Shown piece by piece: positions 7,001 to 8,527 of a stretch of DNA of 8,527 nucleotides. Below the pieces are notes generated by a model that saw only the letters and a program-made list of their open reading frames with translations, was not told the origin of the DNA and made no database searches. How positions within the stretch are numbered: position 1 is the first letter of the stretch; the number at the start of each line of letters is the position of its first letter. Both the position numbers and the translations under genes were made by a program. The DNA is from Akkermansia muciniphila (lineage in GTDB: Bacteria; Verrucomicrobiota; Verrucomicrobiia; Limisphaerales; SXTU01), in NCBI GenBank assembly GCA_945872195.1, contig CAMBZO010000091.1, positions 1-8,527 on the forward strand, given 5' to 3'.

Positions 7001-7873
7001 CTACCGTGATTTCTCGCGGATCTCGTCCAAATATTGCTGCCATTCTGCGGCGGTTTCCTCGTCAGGCGCAAGCTCAATGGAATCTTCAAGGTCCTTGGCG
7101 CCGCCGGCCAGATCGCCCAATTCCGCCTTGGCCATCCCACGAACAAGCAGCGCGGCGCCTCGGAGATAGCGGGCGTCGTCGGTTGTTCCGGTGGTGCTCT
7201 TCACGACGAGGTCTGCAATCGCAAGGCCTCGAGCAGGCTCACCTTCAGCAATCCAAAGGTCGGCAACGCCTAATGCGGCGAATGGATCAAGCTCCAACGC
7301 CTGCTCGCGTGCCTCACTCAGAAGCGCATCAGCAGAAGCAATATCCCCCGCTGCCACCGCGCGTTCAATACGAACCGTCTGCAACAAGGCGCGGGCCAGC
7401 GGATCTTTGGGATCGCGCGCCACCAACTCTCGCGCCAATTTCTCGGCTGTGTCGTAATCCTCATTTTCAAGAGCACTGGCGATTGCTAACTCTTCCACCG
7501 ACATCGTTTCATCGCCATCATCATCAGCAGCATCACCAGCAGCGCCTACCAGCGGACTTGCGGCGAGCGGAGGATCTGTGTCTGCCATGCCACCGTTGGC
7601 ATCCTCTGCGGCGTGTGCAGCAGCTGACTCGGCAGCAATCGCTTGACCGGCGGCAATCTGTTGTGCTTGGCTCGTTGCGTATGCATCACGTGCTCGATCA
7701 CGCGCGGCGCTCAGGGGGGCCACCATTGCAACAATGACGGCGATCACACCGATGAGCAGTACGCCAACTAACGAAACTGCACAACCAACACTGAAGCCTG
7801 TCCAAAATCCATGCTTTGGACTGGGACTGACAGCGTGCGGTTGAATCGGGGGAGCGTTCGTAGAAATGTTCAC
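7001..7873 (-). CDS. Membrane-anchored tetratricopeptide-repeat protein with pilin-like helix
   Basis: I do not recognise an individual family. With the start at the GTG at 7873, the protein is 290 residues: a polar, Pro-rich N-terminus (1-22), one membrane helix (about 27-51), an Ala-rich, Glu/Asp-containing linker (about 55-125, with an acidic DAADDDGDE stretch at 114-122), then tetratricopeptide-like helix pairs from about 126 to 290. The clearest repeat is RYLRGAALLVRGMAKAELG (236-254) followed by DLAGGAKDLEDSIELAP. TPR domains bind proteins, so it probably scaffolds a membrane complex, with the repeats outside the inner membrane if the N-terminus is cytoplasmic. An ATG at 7954 is also in frame but would overlap the GspF gene; GTG 7873 lies ten bases after the GspF stop. 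No strong Shine-Dalgarno decides this. Its position between GspF and the exosortase suggests a role in a secretion or sorting apparatus, which is inference. Confidence 0.7.
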   Translation of the reverse strand: MNISTNAPPIQPHAVSPSPKHGFWTGFSVGCAVSLVGVLLIGVIAVIVAMVAPLSAARDRARDAYATSQAQQIAAGQAIAAESAAAHAAEDANGGMADTDPPLAASPLVGAAGDAADDDGDETMSVEELAIASALENEDYDTAEKLARELVARDPKDPLARALLQTVRIERAVAAGDIASADALLSEAREQALELDPFAALGVADLWIAEGEPARGLAIADLVVKSTTGTTDDARYLRGAALLVRGMAKAELGDLAGGAKDLEDSIELAPDEETAAEWQQYLDEIREKSR

Positions 7874-7883
7874 AACGCCAATC

Positions 7884-8527
7884 TTACGCCTGACCACCAA
7901 GTTGAAGCATCGGCAGCACCAGCGCAAGAAAGATGGAAAGCACCACTGCTGCAAGGAACAGCAGCAGGGCTGGCTCCATCAATTTCACAGCAATTCCGAG
8001 GGTTCGATCCACGCGCTTCTCCAGGGTGTCCGCTACGCCGCCGAGCACAGTAGGGAGATTGTTCGCACTTTCCCCAACGGAAATCATCTCTACAACATCA
8101 GGCTCAAAGAACCCACTGTCCGCAAGCGGTTGCGCCAATGGTTCGCCGCTCCGAACAGCTTCAGTGGCTCGTTCCACGCTCTCCGCCAGTCGCGGATGTC
8201 CGGCAGCATCGCGAGCGATAGTCATCGCTTGCAACATGGGAATGCCATTTGCTAAGAGCGTTCCCAGCACACGTGTAAATCGCGCCACGCAAATCGCACG
8301 GATCAATGCCCCGTATTGCGGGACGCGCAGTTCGGCATCGCGCAGACGACGTTGTAGCGCAGGGCGCTGCCATGCCCACCAAACGGCTACGGCAATCACT
8401 GCGACACCGAGCAACAACCACGGCCACCGCTCCACCAAGATGTCGCTGACTCCCATGAGAAATCGCGTTGGTAGTGGCAGCTCACCTTTGACATGGAACT
8501 TCTTGAACTTGGGAACAAAGAAGATCA
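7884..8527 (-). CDS. Type II secretion / type IV pilus inner-membrane protein, GspF/PilC family (5' end missing)
   Basis: GspF and PilC are polytopic inner-membrane platform proteins that work with a cytosolic ATPase to assemble pseudopili or pili. The frame stays open to the right edge: residues FFVPKFKKFHVKGELPLPTR precede the ATG at 8456, matching the family's middle linker, so that ATG is internal and the gene continues beyond the window. About 213 C-terminal residues are present. They contain a membrane helix (WPWLLLGVAVIAVAVWWAW), then the second T2SSF repeat with RFTRVLGTLLANGIPMLQA, RSGEPLAQPL, VVEMISVGESANNL, and a last membrane helix ending LPMLQLGGQA. The usual VGExTGNL is present as VGESANNL. 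Its stop is ten bases before the GTG of the TPR gene, so the two are likely cotranscribed. Whether it belongs to a type II system or a pilus cannot be told from this fragment. Confidence 0.9.
   Translation of the reverse strand, partial: IFFVPKFKKFHVKGELPLPTRFLMGVSDILVERWPWLLLGVAVIAVAVWWAWQRPALQRRLRDAELRVPQYGALIRAICVARFTRVLGTLLANGIPMLQAMTIARDAAGHPRLAESVERATEAVRSGEPLAQPLADSGFFEPDVVEMISVGESANNLPTVLGGVADTLEKRVDRTLGIAVKLMEPALLLFLAAVVLSIFLALVLPMLQLGGQA

Noticed and set aside
7500..7540. Repeated CAT/CAG trinucleotides suggesting a repeat array or an EF-hand calcium site.
   Set aside because: They encode the acidic Ala/Asp linker of the TPR protein. The Asp spacing does not fit the DxDxDG loop with its Glu at position 12, and the triplets are irregular.

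Overview
The window holds seven confident protein genes on two converging blocks, with no RNA gene, CRISPR array or insertion sequence that I could see. The DNA is GC-rich and densely packed, and starts mostly lack a clear Shine-Dalgarno sequence. An exosortase fused to an EpsI domain, an exported FAD oxidoreductase and an unusual polysaccharide pyruvyl transferase all point to a Gram-negative, PVC-type bacterium, most likely Verrucomicrobiota. This placement is an inference from gene content; no marker gene is present.

Plus-strand block (2-5244): a polysaccharide pyruvyl transferase family gene cut by the left edge, an exported FAD-dependent oxidoreductase, a short-chain dehydrogenase/reductase (SDR), a doubtful 26-codon ORF, and cysN (GTPase subunit of sulfate adenylyltransferase). 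Gaps of roughly 10-100 bases suggest one transcript. The first two genes look like envelope or polysaccharide functions. The FAD protein ends in a degenerate SLH-like segment, and SLH domains are known to bind pyruvylated cell-wall polymers, so its pairing with a pyruvyl transferase is the most suggestive idea in the window. cysN lacks its usual partner cysD nearby.

Minus-strand block (8527-5247), read right to left: the C-terminal part of a GspF/PilC-type inner-membrane protein cut by the right edge, a membrane-anchored TPR protein, and an exosortase-EpsI fusion. Together they suggest export and surface sorting of proteins. In the exosortase, the histidine expected as third catalytic residue appears to be glutamate. 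In the TPR protein, the membrane helix and what follows resemble the first helix of a pilin, although no proper prepilin cleavage motif is present.

The two blocks converge with only two bases between the stop codons of cysN and the exosortase. Base composition falls clearly from the exosortase (GC-rich) to the TPR and GspF genes, near position 7000.
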